Of a DNA stretch of 64,000 nt, positions 12,035-23,073 are shown one piece after another (positions within the stretch are counted from its first letter, which is position 1; each line of letters begins with the position of its first letter). Made by a program: the position numbers and the translations under genes. The stretch comes from Cercospora beticola (taxonomy: Eukaryota; Ascomycota; Dothideomycetes; Mycosphaerellales; Mycosphaerellaceae). The DNA is taken from contig NC_088942.1 of NCBI RefSeq assembly GCF_033473495.1, positions 2,356,001 to 2,420,000 on the forward strand, in the 5' to 3' direction. Below the pieces are notes generated by a model. It did no database searches. It was not told the origin of the DNA and was given only the letters and a program-made list of their open reading frames with translations.

Positions 12035-12663
12035 TTTTAGATTAGCAGAATCGTAATCTGAGTATAGCGGAAGTGCTAGAGGAAGCACAGACGTCGTAGG
12101 TAGGTAGAGAGTAGTAGTAAGAGAGTAAGAGTAAAAGAGTAGAAAGCTTTTTTTGCTTGCTTAGTCGACTATACTACGCGCTATAGGCCTTCTTATATAC
12201 TCTATTACCGCGTACTAGAAGGTTCTACGTACGCGCAATCGCGTACGAGCACTAGGCAACTCTAGGACTAGTAATACTAAGAATAGGGCCTCGTAGAATA
12301 GCTTAGAATACTATAGAATATCGATTTATAATTAATATTCTACGAGGTTCTCTCGGTTTCTAGAAGCTACTCTAGAAGGATACCGGTAGAAACTTCTAGT
12401 CTACTACTTATATAGTCGCCCTAGAGGTTTCTAGAACCTTCTAGCCTAAAAGGGTAGTTAGACAGAGGTCCCCCTAGTTACTTTCCGAATTAGGAAGGTA
12501 TTAGGTTAGGTCACGTAACTGTTAGGTAATATTACGTAACTGTTAGGTAGTGTCACGTGATCGTAACCTAATACCCCAAAAGGGTAGTTTGTATAGTACC
12601 CCCTTGTCCGCCTACCTAATTAGGAAATAGAGTCTAGGATAAGCTAAGCTTACCCTTCTAAGA
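12035..12663 (-). repeat. 3' LTR of the minus-strand Copia element
   Basis: 629 bp, ending (on the minus strand) in ctaatctaaaa and starting tcttagaag. It matches 17796-18436 and the plus-strand LTRs at 10293-11552. It keeps more CA/TG than its partners, including a CACGTG at 12554-12559. Confidence 0.88.
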
Positions 12664-13814
12664 CGCCCTCCTAAGATTAGCTTATCTAGAATCTTATAGT
12701 CTTATAATCTTAGTCCTTACGGCGTAATAGCTCCTATTAATGCCTATTATTATCCGCGGCCGCGTATAGTCTTCTTAGACTATATATTAAGGCTATAGGA
12801 GTCGCTTTAGAAAAAGTCCGAGCTTCCTCTAAAGCTTGCTCTAGAGTCTATAGATACTTAATGTCCTATTCTTACTTATTCTAATACGAATATAGGCGTC
12901 CCTATAACGCTAGAATAGCTATAGGCGATAAGCTTATAGACTAGGATAATTCATACGTACTATACCGCTATTATCCTTAATATTAAAGCCGTATCTAGTA
13001 CTAAAAGTACTAAAATCTCGAATCTAACCTCTTAACCTAGTAATCGCGAATAGAGCTTCTTTCTTAAGTATTCTTAGGCTATAATAAGCCTTCTAATCGC
13101 CCCTAAGCTAATATATCGCCCGATTAATGCACCTTATAATAGGTCCTCTCTTAATCGTAAAAATAAGGGACCTTCTAGAGCTTTAGTAAGGATATCTGCT
13201 ACTTGCTCTTTAGTAGAGATCCAAACTAGCTTAATAAGCCCGTTCTCGTTAGAATCGCGTATAAAGTGATATTATATATCTATATGCTTTGATTTTGCGT
13301 GGTGCTCGGGGTTATTAGCTAATTCTATAGCCGAATTACTATCGGTATAGACCGTAATCGCCCTATCTTCTAGCCCGAGTTCCTTAAGTAAATCTTTAAG
13401 GAATATAGCCTCTTTAGTAGCCTCTTTTAGAGCTATATATTTGGATTCGTAGCTAGAGAGGGCTACGGATTTTTGAAGAATAGAACGCTAACTAATAGGT
13501 GCTCTATTAGCTAGTAGAAATATATACCCTGTCGTAGATTTACGCGTAGTATAATCGCCCCCCTAATCTGCGTCGCTATATCCTCTAGGAAGAGGCGGAG
13601 ATTATGCCTTAAATACTAGCGTTTTATCTAGACTATTAGGGTCGTTTAAATACTTCCAGATCCTATTTATCGCTTTAAAATGCGTAGAATCCGGATTTGA
13701 CATAAATTTAGCAACTTGGCCGATAGCGTAGCTTATATCTGGCCGTGTTTTAGTTGCTAGGTATATTAGAGACCCTACTTAGCTTTGAAATTCCTTAATT
13801 TCGCCTATAGAAGC

Positions 13815-14183
13815 TTAGGTCCGAGCTTTCTCTAGGCGTACGCCCTGTTCTGTAGGCGTAGAGATAGGCCTTAGCTCTTTCTTATTATATTTCTCTAAGA
13901 TCTTAAGTAAATAACCCTTTTGACTTAGAGTTATTACTTTATTAGGCCTATCTCTAGACACTTCTATGCCTAGATAGTGTTTTATAGGGCCTAAATCGCT
14001 AATCTCTAGATGCTTAGAGATATTAGTCTTAAACTCTTTAGCTAGACTAATAGTAGAGCTAAATATAAGTATATCGTCTACGTAGCACGTAATATAAACG
14101 CCTGTCTCTTTATTAAGGAAGGCCGCGCTATCTATAAGTAAAGGATAGAAGCTATACTTTGCTAGTATAGATTTTAAGTGCAA
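13815..14183 (-). pseudogene. Open fragment of Copia reverse transcriptase
   Basis: 122 codons remain open by chance within the RT domain. The catalytic box reads CYVDDILIFSS, the YVDD form typical of Ty1/Copia, followed by the LGIEVSRD segment of the RT thumb/connection region. RIP stops close both ends, so this is not a separate gene. It is the best sequence for family typing of the element. Confidence 0.9.
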
Positions 14184-17100
14184 GTACTACTGCCTACTAG
14201 CTTGTTTTAAGCCGTATAAGGCAGAATTTAGGCGACAGACTTTATGCTCTTGTCCCTTAACTATAAAACCAGTAGGCTGCTCGATATATAGTTCCTTATC
14301 TATAGGACTATTCGGAAACGCGAGTTTTACGTCTATTTGCTCGATTTCCCAATCGTTATACGCTGCTAAATAGAATAGAGCACGCCAGGTTTCGGGACGG
14401 CACGTATTACTAAAAGTATCGTCGTAGTCTAGGCCTAGTACCTGCTTAAAACCCTTAGCAACCTACCTACTTTTAAACTTAATAAGCTTGCCGTACGGGT
14501 CGCGTTTTGTCTTATAAACCCACCTGCCTTTTACGGCAGTACGGCCCTTAGGTAGCTCGACTAGATCCTAGGTTTTAAGCTTATTTAAGTCGTTAATTTC
14601 CGAGGACATAGACGCTAACTAGTCGTCTTTATTAGGGCTATTAATCGCCTCGGTATAACTCGTAGGGTCGTCGCTATTATTACTAGCTATAAGGGTATAG
14701 AGGCTTAATTCGTCGTCTAAGCCGTCGTCTTCTAAAGTTCTAGTAGGACGAGAACTCGTAATATCCCCTAAAGTAGTTTTAGGCGTCTTAGAAACTATCT
14801 CTAAATCGTCTACTAGCTCGTCGCCCTCTAGAGTATTACTAGAAATGCTAGTAGATCTAGAATCGTCGTTTCTAGAACTAGAGTCTAGTAGATTATTAGA
14901 CGTATCTAGAGAGATTTGATTTTTAGTACTAGAGGAAGCTTAGACCGGGTCCGAGCTTACTCTAGAATTTCTAAGCGAGACAGTCGATTCTAGAGGCGTT
15001 TCTTCTCTATTCTTAGAAGGTTTATAGTATTGCCCTTCTAATATAGTAACGTCTCGCGCCTAAACTACCCTCCTAGACTCTAAATCGTATAGCTTATAGA
15101 TATTTGAGTCGCTATACCCTATAAGAATCGCTTTCTTAGCTCGAGTGTCTAGTTTCTTAGCTTTTACTCGAGTATAGTAAGATATAGAACCGAAGATTCT
15201 TATATTATCTAGATTAGGAGGTTTATTATATCTTAATTCGTAAGGGGATTTAAAGCCTAACGACGAGTACGGTGTTCTATTATATAGGAATATAGCCGCT
15301 TCTAAAGCCTCGCTCTAAAACGTCTTAGGAAGCTCCGATTCTAGTAATAAGGCGCGTACTTTGCCTAAAAGTATCCTATTAGGTCGTTCTATAAGCCCGT
15401 TTTGTTCGGGGTTATAAGGGCTACTAAGCTCGTGTTTTACGCTACTATTCTAAAGTAGAGTTTCTACTTTAGAACTAACGAGCTCTTTCGCGTTATCGCT
15501 TTTTAAGACCTTTAGTCTAGGACGTTTATTACTAGAATTCGAGTCGGAATTCTCGGCACGTAGTTTAAAGTCTTTAAAACACAAGAAAGCTTCGGATTTT
15601 CTAGAAATTAGATTCGCCTCTATATACCTAGTATAATTATCGATAAAACTAATAAAGTAACGATACCCTTTATTAGTAGGAGGCTCTATAGGGCCGCAAA
15701 TATCGCAGCTTACTTTATCTAGATAACTCTTAGCTTTCTCGGTTATAGCGCGACTTATTTTACGAGTATGTTTACTAGAAATATATACCTCGCACGTAGG
15801 GCTTATATTCTCGGTAGATACCCCTAATCTTTTAAGGGTATTATCGCCTATATGCCCTAATCGTTTATACTAAATATCGGCGTCGCTTTTAGACTCTAAA
15901 TAGAGTGCCTCTTCCTTTACTTCCTTAGAGTAAGAAGTAGGAATAGAGATATTTAACTTATAGAGCGATTTATTAAGGATTGCCTTAGTTAATAAATCGT
16001 TCTGCGAGTTAAATAACTCTATTACGCCGTTCTTAAGTCGGGTATAAACATTACGGGTATCTAGCTGCGAAAGCGAGACTAGATTAAGCCGGAATTCCGG
16101 TGTATATAGGCAGTTAGTTAGAATAGCGACTTTATTAGTATCTTTAAATCGTATTCTAACGTTGCCTACTCCGTAGGAGGTTATAGTACCCGAGTTCCCC
16201 CACCTTATAGTAGTAGTCTTATTAGTAAAAGTCGTAAAATACGATCTATTACTAATAATATATCGGCTAGCACCCGAATCCAGGACCTAATCCTGATTTT
16301 CTATAGAGGTAGTCCGAGCTCCCTCTAGAGGTATCCGAGCTTCCTCTAGAGTCGGATTACTAGAATTCGAGTTTCTAGAGTAAAGAGAGATTGCTTCTTC
16401 TTCTAGAGTCTCGATTCTAGACGCCCGAGCTTCCTCTAATAGGGAATCGATTATATAGCGCTCTTAAATAGAGAAATAGCGAGTAGGGTCCTCTACTAAA
16501 GTATATAATAAATCGACTTCCTCCCCTTCTTCGTTAGTTATAAGGATAGGTTCCTTATAACTAGTAGAGGGCTTAGAGGCGCTATTAGATTCGCGTTTAC
16601 GCTACTAAGGCGGGCGTTTATTCGGGTGTTTACTATAGCAGTCGTCTTCTAAATGCCCCTCTTTCTTATAGTACGAGCAGTACTTAGAGGCATCTTTAGG
16701 GCCCTTTTTATTAAGGCGTTTAGGGCTCTTAGTCTTCTGCTTAGTAGCTTTACTACTACTGCCGAATTTACGCGACGAGCTAGAGTATAATATAGTCTCT
16801 TTAGTATTATACCTTCTAGATTCGTCGAGTATATTCGCGAATAGAGTCTCTAGAGTAAAGGCATCCTCGTTACTTCTAAGACTTTAACTTATAGAAGTAA
16901 TAAACGAGTCGTAATCGTCGTTTAGGTTATTTAGAGTCTAAGCAATAATTACTTGCTTAGGTAGTTCTATACTCTTCGCCTTAAGTTAATCGTATAGGCG
17001 CCGTATAGAGTTAATATAAGACTCTATAGAACCCGAGGATTCTAAAGTCGTTTAAAATAGCTCTTTACAAAGTAAGAACTTAGAATTAAATCCTTTAGGG

Positions 17101-17783
17101 GAGTATAATTCTTCGAGTATATTCTAAGCGTCCTTAGCCGTTGCTTTATTAGAGATTTAAAGCAACGGGCCGTCCTCTACGCCTAGCCGAATAGCTACGA
17201 GAGCCTTAGCTATAATAGAAGGCTCTAGGTTTTCTTGTTCTAGAGCTTCTAGATAGCTCTTTTCGGTTAGGTAAGAGCGCATTCTAAGGGCCTAAATCTC
17301 GTAGTTTTCTTAGCCCTTTAGGCGCGCAAACGTAAAGGATTTATCGCTTAGAGACATCTTGTTTTCCGGCCGAAATTCGTTGTTTTCTCTAGAGAGAATA
17401 GCACGGCTAGCAGCTTACTTTCTTAGTTACTCCTTAAGTTTAGCCTTCGCCGTCTATACCCTTTAGTATACCGCTTGCTAGGAGGTCCGGCTAGTATAAC
17501 GGTTTTTCTAACTCCTAGTACTCTTATTTATCCTAGTTTCCTAGGCAAGAGGCAGTAGGGACTATACGGGCTACAGGCTCTCTAGTATTAGTCGGTACGG
17601 GTGTTCTCGCTCGCTAGGATCGTAGGAGAGGTAAAGGGCGTTCCGTAGGCGTCGAAATCGTAGAAATCCGTCGAGAAACAAGCGAGATATAGTCGTTCGA
17701 AATCGAGGTATCTTGTTTTCTAGAGAAAGTGCTCGAGCTTTCTCTTAGAGTCGTCCGTACGTCTTCTAGGCTATAAGCAGGCC

Positions 17784-17795
17784 GGGCTTATAACC
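17784..17795 (-). other. Primer-binding site, half-tRNA-iMet type (younger Copia)
   Basis: On the minus strand it reads ggttataagccc immediately after the 5' LTR. It equals the complement of the tRNA-iMet anticodon arm (GGTTATGAGCCC) except for one G to A change in a TpG, as RIP produces. The plus-strand copy at 11553-11564 is identical. Confidence 0.75.
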
Positions 17796-18436
17796 TTTTA
17801 GATTAGTAGAATCGTAATCTAAGTATAGCGGAAGTGCTAGAGGAAGCATAGACGTCGTAGGTAGGTAGAGAGTAGTAGTAAGAGAGTAAGAGTAAAAGAG
17901 TAGAAAGCTTTCCTTGCTTACTTAGTCGACTATACTACGCGCTATAGGCCTTCTTATATACTCTATTACCGCGTACTAGAAGGTTCTACGTACGCGCAAT
18001 CGCGTACGAGCACTAGGCAACTCTAGGACTAGTAATACTAAGAATAGGGCCTCGTAGAATAGCTTAGAATACTATAGAATATCGATTTATAATCGATATT
18101 CTACGAGGTTCCTTCGGTTTCTAGAAGCTACTCTAGAAGGATACTAGTAGAAACTTCTAGTCTACTACTTACGTAGTCGCCCTAGAGGTTTCTAGAACTT
18201 TCTAGCCGAAAAGAGTAGTTAGATAGGAGCCTTTCTAGTTACCTTCCTAATCGGGAAGGTATTAGATTAGGTTACGTAACTATTAGGTAGTATTACGTAA
18301 CTACTTTAGAGGTATTAGGTAGTAGTTATATAATCGTAATCTAATACTCTAAAAAAGTAGTTAGTAGGGTACCCCCCTATCCGCCTACCTAATTAGGAAA
18401 TAGAGTCTAGGATAAGCTAAGCTTACTCTTCTAAGA
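17796..18436 (-). repeat. 5' LTR of the minus-strand Copia element
   Basis: 641 bp, 12 bp longer than the 3' LTR mainly because of an insertion between the second and third ACGT units (sites at 18272, 18293 and a decayed one at 18326). More RIP-mutated than the 3' LTR. Confidence 0.88.
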
Positions 18437-19849
18437 TAGTATTACTATTATATATTAATATTATAAAGTAGTTAATAAAGAGTTTTTTAGGTAACTTAAG
18501 TTTTCTCTACTTTAGTATTATTACTTTTACGATTATATATAGAAAGAGTCCGAGGCTACTATCGATAATTCTACTATATATAATAATATACTACGCTCGA
18601 TTTAGAGCAAAAAAAGCTATACGAAGAGTCGTACCTAATAATAGGATATATTAGTAGTTACTTATACTAACTAATTTAACTTTATAGGTCGATATCTTAA
18701 ATAGAACTACTATAATAGCTAATTACTTGCTATAATATTCTTAGTTACGAGATAATTAGGATCTAGATCGCGAGATTAGCTATATAGCGAATCTTATAGA
18801 ATAAAAGCTATAACGAGCCTACTAAGTATAATATAGATATATTCCTAATTACTAGTAAGTCTAGAGTAATTTTATAGAATAGAATAAAATAGAGTACTCT
18901 TAAACTATACGCTCTCTACGTCTATATATAGATCTCTATCTCTACGCTATATATATAGTTTCCTTATATCTTTATAGAATTATAATACTCTAATAATATA
19001 GATAAAATCTCTTAATCTAGAAGCTCTCTATATACGAGTTAGTAATAGTTTTTATAAGTCGGATAATAACTACGCTTATCTTAATCCTTCTTATACTTAG
19101 GACTATAATCTTAAAAGTAGTTAGTTAGTTAATAGTTTAAGCTCTAGCTAGAGTAAAGAGTTTAATAAAATATTATTAAATAGAGGTCTCTCTAATATAT
19201 CTTTTTATTAGCGCTATATCCTATAGTACTAAAAGATTTAGAAGGCTAAAACTAACCTATATATAGACGAGATATTAGCCGAAATATCGTAGAGAGAGTC
19301 TTAACTTAAGTATATATTAGTAGAGAGTATTAATCTCTACTACTATATCTCTAGAGTAATACTAGTATACGTAAGCTATCTAAGATATCTAAATAAGTCT
19401 TTCTATAAATACTATCCGATTAAGACCTACTAGATAATATCCTGTCTAATATAACTCTTAAAAGGCGCTATTCTACCTATAACTAGCCTACTAATAATAG
19501 CTAGTAAAAGATATCGAAGACGAGTAGAGCCTCTTTAATAGATACTAAAACTATTATACCTCGTATAAGAGAGAGTATATATTAACTATAGGCCTAACTA
19601 AGACTACTCCTTAAGATAATATTAGAGATAGTAATAATTAGCTCGAGGTAGCGCGCTTCTTAGAAGGCAACTCGCGCGAGGTAGAGCTATAATATATTAT
19701 TAATAGGTACTAGAAAGACGCTCTAAGATAACGTTAAGAATAGTAAAGAATATATTAATATAGTACGTCCCTTAAAAGATATAACCTCTATTAAGGCACT
19801 CTATATATATAAGAGAGCTACTTAACTATAGCCGGCTAATAGAGATACG
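18437..19849. repeat. Unidentified RIP-mutated repeat
   Basis: About 1.4 kb of TA-rich DNA with CpG kept and CpA/TpG nearly absent. Plus-strand translation through stops gives long runs without other terminators, so a protein-coding element probably lay here, but I recognise no catalytic motif. It is not the missing half of the plus-strand Copia fragment. Confidence 0.4.
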
Positions 19850-20065
19850 TATTAAATTTAAGAGTCTAACCGGTCTAGATATAGCGGAATAAGGCAAAGT
19901 AAAACCTTCTATAATAATTAGTTAGAGAGGCTTAGGTTTCTATCTACTATAAGCCTATAAAGAAATACTCTCTACTAAGAATTCCTAAAGCCTAAAGTAC
20001 TACTTACCTAAGGCCTAACTATTAGATAGAGAGATATAGTATCTTTAGAATCTTATATCGTAATA
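19850..20065 (-). repeat. 3' LTR of the short LTR element
   Basis: 216 bp, matching 21961-22176. On the minus strand it starts tattacgatataag, fitting an original TGTTACGA start, and ends taaatttaata. Confidence 0.8.
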
Positions 20066-21948
20066 CTCTCTCTAATAACTTATCTCTTAATAGCTAGTTA
20101 CCTTCCTTAGTCTTATTCTCTATTATAGTAAAAGCTCTTACTTTACTTATATCTCTAAAAGCTAAGACTATACTTCTTATAGGTTCTAGATACTAATAGC
20201 TTAATAGTAAGTATCCCTTCTCTTAATATAGAGTATACTACCTAGCTTTAAATAACTCTAAGTTATCTATCCTCTTTCTTTCTTATTATTATCTCTATAT
20301 AGCTCTTATAGTATAAGCTAAATACTCTAATCCTCTCTCTAGTTTAAGTTACCTAGGTATCTCTACTTCTTTCTCTTCTAGAATAGAAAGGATATTATTA
20401 GGTAATAAGTATAGTTAGATATCTATAGTATCTCTAATAGATAACTAAGATTTAGGTAGGCTACTAAGTAGAACTTAGATTCTATTCTTAGGTTTAACTA
20501 CCTCTACTATTACTAGCTAGGCCTCCCTTATCTTCTTTCTAAGTAATAGTAAGCTAGACTATACTTATAATATACTCTATAAACTTATTATTTAAAAGGT
20601 AAAGTACTACTATACTAGTTTCCTTCCTAATACTTTATTATCCTTATACTTCTTCTTTAGCTCTTACTAGATAGCTTTTACTATCTTTTTCTCTAATACT
20701 ACCTTTTTATCCTCTTTACTAATATAAAGCTAAATCTAGTAGATTGCTTTATAGTTTGCCTTATTAGTTATTAGAGCAGATATTAAGGTCTTAATAGTTA
20801 AATATAGTTCTTCTTTTTTAAGGAATATAGCTATCTTTCTAAACTATTATTCTAAGTTCTCTTTAGAGAGTACTAGATATAGTCTCTTTACTAAAGTACT
20901 ATTTATCTTATCTTATTCCTATCTTATCTTCTAAAGAGTTAACTTTAGGTATATATATTACTAAGTTCTTCTAACTATAGCTAAGAAATAAATTTGTTTT
21001 ATATAGTAAACTAGGACCTATATATCTTAGTATTTAGTTCTTAGTATATATATAGGTAGAAATTCTCTTATACTAGACTATCTAGTAGAGGATTAACTAT
21101 ACTAAGACTCCTCTCTCTTAGCTAGAGCTTCTAGAACTCTATCTTCTAGGTAGCTCTAGAGTAGATATTATACTCTAGGCCTTATATATAGTATATATAT
21201 TAATAGCTAAAGGAGTATACCTCTCTAGTACTCTCTAGTATAGGAACCTCCTAGTACTACTATATTTATAATAAAAGTAGGTTTATAACTCCTTTTAATC
21301 TTAGGTATATTAGTTTATCTAACTAGGCCTCTAGAGCCTAATTATCTAATTCTTCTTTAGATTCTAGAGATAGTAAGAGGTTTAGTTAGTCTCTAAAGTA
21401 TTATTAGCTAATAGTAGGTCTCTCTAGAACCTACCTTATAACTATCCTTTCTAAATATAACCTACCTAGTATAAACTAATCCTCTAGCCTTATAAGATCT
21501 TCCTTTAAATAGATAGTAAGTTCTATCTATATAGCTATCTTTAGGAGACTCCCTCTAATAGCCTAACTACTCTTCTAACTTTATCCTCTTCTGCTTTCTA
21601 GTAGTAGGGAAATACTAGACTAACTCCTAGTATTATTAGACTATAACTTTTATTTACTAAGTACCTAGCCTAGGTACTTTATATAGTTTATTCCCTATTT
21701 TTATATAGCTATATAGTATATCCTTCTACTTAGAACTAATATATATTAGATATTCTATCTACCTATATATACTATTCTTTCTACTATCTAGTTTATACTT
21801 ATAAGACTACTCCTCTTACTTCTAACTTTTTTATAGCTTTAGATCCTACTATTACTTTTAAGTCTCTTACTAGAGTACTTTAACTTCTACCGGAAGTACT
21901 TACTATTATATCCTCTAGCTCCTAGCTTTCCGGCTATAATATAAACCC

Positions 21949-21960
21949 GAGCTTATAACC
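21949..21960 (-). other. Primer-binding site of the short LTR element
   Basis: Reads ggttataagctc on the minus strand directly after the LTR: the same half-tRNA-iMet site as in the two Copia families, with RIP-type changes. Confidence 0.6.
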
Positions 21961-22176
21961 TATTAAATTTAGAGGTCTAACTAGTCTAGATATAGCGGAA
22001 TAAAGTAAAGTAAAACTCTTTATAATAATTAGTTAGAAAGGCTTAGGTTTCTATCTACTATAAGCTTATAAAGAAATACTCTCTACTAAGAATTCCTAAA
22101 GTCTAAAGCACTACTTACCTAAGGCCTAACTATTAGATAGAGAGATATAGTATCTTTAGAATCTTATATCGTAATA
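21961..22176 (-). repeat. 5' LTR of the short LTR element
   Basis: 216 bp, aligned without gaps to 19850-20065. Confidence 0.8.
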
Positions 22177-22271
22177 TCTACTAAGAATTTCTAAAGCCTA
22201 AGGTACTACTTACTTAAAGCCTAACTATTAGATAGAGAGATATAGTATCTTTAGAATCTTATATTATAATA
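22177..22271 (-). repeat. Partial extra LTR copy in tandem
   Basis: The last 95 bp of the 216-bp LTR (plus-strand order) are repeated directly after the LTR, beginning tctactaagaatttc. It may come from unequal recombination or from nested insertion into an LTR. Confidence 0.65.
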
Positions 22272-23073
22272 ATATATAGTAAGACTAATATTAATAAGGA
22301 AGGCGAGCTATCTATAAGAGCGCCTTCTAGCTATCTATTTTGCTCTACTAAGCTATAACTCGTCCTATCTAGCTAGAGATAGAAGTGCTTACTAAGTAGG
22401 TCTATTTCCGAATAGCGTCGGTAGAGCTAGAGCTCTTAATAATATTATCCTAGAAATAGTAGCCTACTAGTATTAGCGAAGTATACGTTCGAGCTTATAT
22501 TATTCTTTTTATAGAATACTATAGAATAAGCCGTCTATTTAAAAGGTATATAAAACTAGTCGTATCTTACTCTCGTACTCTTTAATTCTATCTTTTAGGA
22601 TACTACTAGTAATTAAGTCGCCTTCTATATAGGTCTCTAATTATATTCTACTAGAACGAGTATAGACCCGAGTCTTTATTAACCTCTCTATAGCGCTTTA
22701 TTACTTCTTAGCTCGGATCTATAGAGACCGTAGATATTTCTAGATTCGTATACGTATATAAAGTATCTCGGCTATTATCGAGCAATATATAGTTACTAAT
22801 ATAACTCTACCTCTCTATAGCCCTCGCGTAGTCTACTCGTTAGGTAGAGATATCTTTGCTAATCCGAAGTATTCTAGAGCTATAAAAGGGCGTTATTATA
22901 TACGATTTAAGTCTTTCGACCTTTCGACTACGGACGAGCTCTTACGACTTATATATAAACGCTCTCCGCAATCTATTATTGCTGCAAGTATGCTAGATAT
23001 AAGATCGCTAACTTCGATATAGTACTTCAAAAGCAACGTTCCCGACACGCATAGCAGAGACAACTTAAGGCCC
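22272..23073. repeat. Right margin of the RIP island
   Basis: TA-rich unassigned sequence that grades within about 100 bp (22960-23060) into ordinary DNA: CA and TG words reappear at about 22985. No motif recognised. Confidence 0.5.

Larger units (their letters stand above)
12035..18436 (-). mobile_element. Nearly full-length Ty1/Copia element, RIP-mutated
   Basis: A 6.4-kb minus-strand element with LTRs of 629 and 641 bp. Order on the minus strand: 5' LTR, PBS, leader, gag ATG at 17357, CCHC zinc knuckle about 16680-16640 (second Cys now Tyr), protease DSGAS at 16280-16266, GAG-pre-integrase and integrase about 15860-15080, reverse transcriptase about 14560-13650, RNase H with YTDSNSAIELA about 13350-13310, a purine-rich tract just above 12664, and 3' LTR. 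This domain order (integrase before RT) defines Ty1/Copia. Stops such as TAA for CAA in the RNase H region show it is inactive. Flanking pentamers (aaggg and tagta) do not match. Confidence 0.9.
19850..22176 (-). mobile_element. Short LTR element with 1.9-kb interior, RIP-mutated
   Basis: Two 216-bp LTRs (19850-20065 and 21961-22176) enclose only about 1.9 kb. The primer-binding site lies at 21949-21960, so the element runs on the minus strand. No reverse-transcriptase or integrase box is seen. A minus-strand frame near 21590-21640 read through stops resembles a Gag-type basic, Gln-rich segment, so it may be a gag-only or internally deleted derivative. If the extra LTR piece at 22177-22271 is included, the flanks are atacg (left) and atata (right), which differ only by C to T and G to A. 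Confidence 0.7.
1741..23040. repeat. RIP-saturated AT-rich transposon island
   Basis: About 21 kb made almost wholly of TA-rich sequence (tatag, ctag, taata words). CpA and TpG are nearly missing over kilobases, while CpG words such as acgcg and tcgta remain. That is the dinucleotide outcome of repeat-induced point mutation, which in Pezizomycotina converts CpA to TpA in duplicated DNA. Recognisable transposon frames are full of TAG and TAA where CAG, CAA or TGG codons stood. The least mutated part is about 11540-17800. The edges are abrupt: ordinary composition resumes left of about 1740 and right of about 22990-23040. No host gene is recognisable inside. Confidence 0.95.

Noticed and set aside
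11882..12088. 68-codon minus-strand frame at the LTR junction
   Set aside because: It spans the boundary between a Copia leader and an inverted LTR, so it is chance translation of non-coding element DNA.
12030..18441. Target-site duplication of the minus-strand Copia
   Set aside because: The flanking pentamers aaggg and tagta differ at positions RIP cannot explain; the flanks are probably rearranged.
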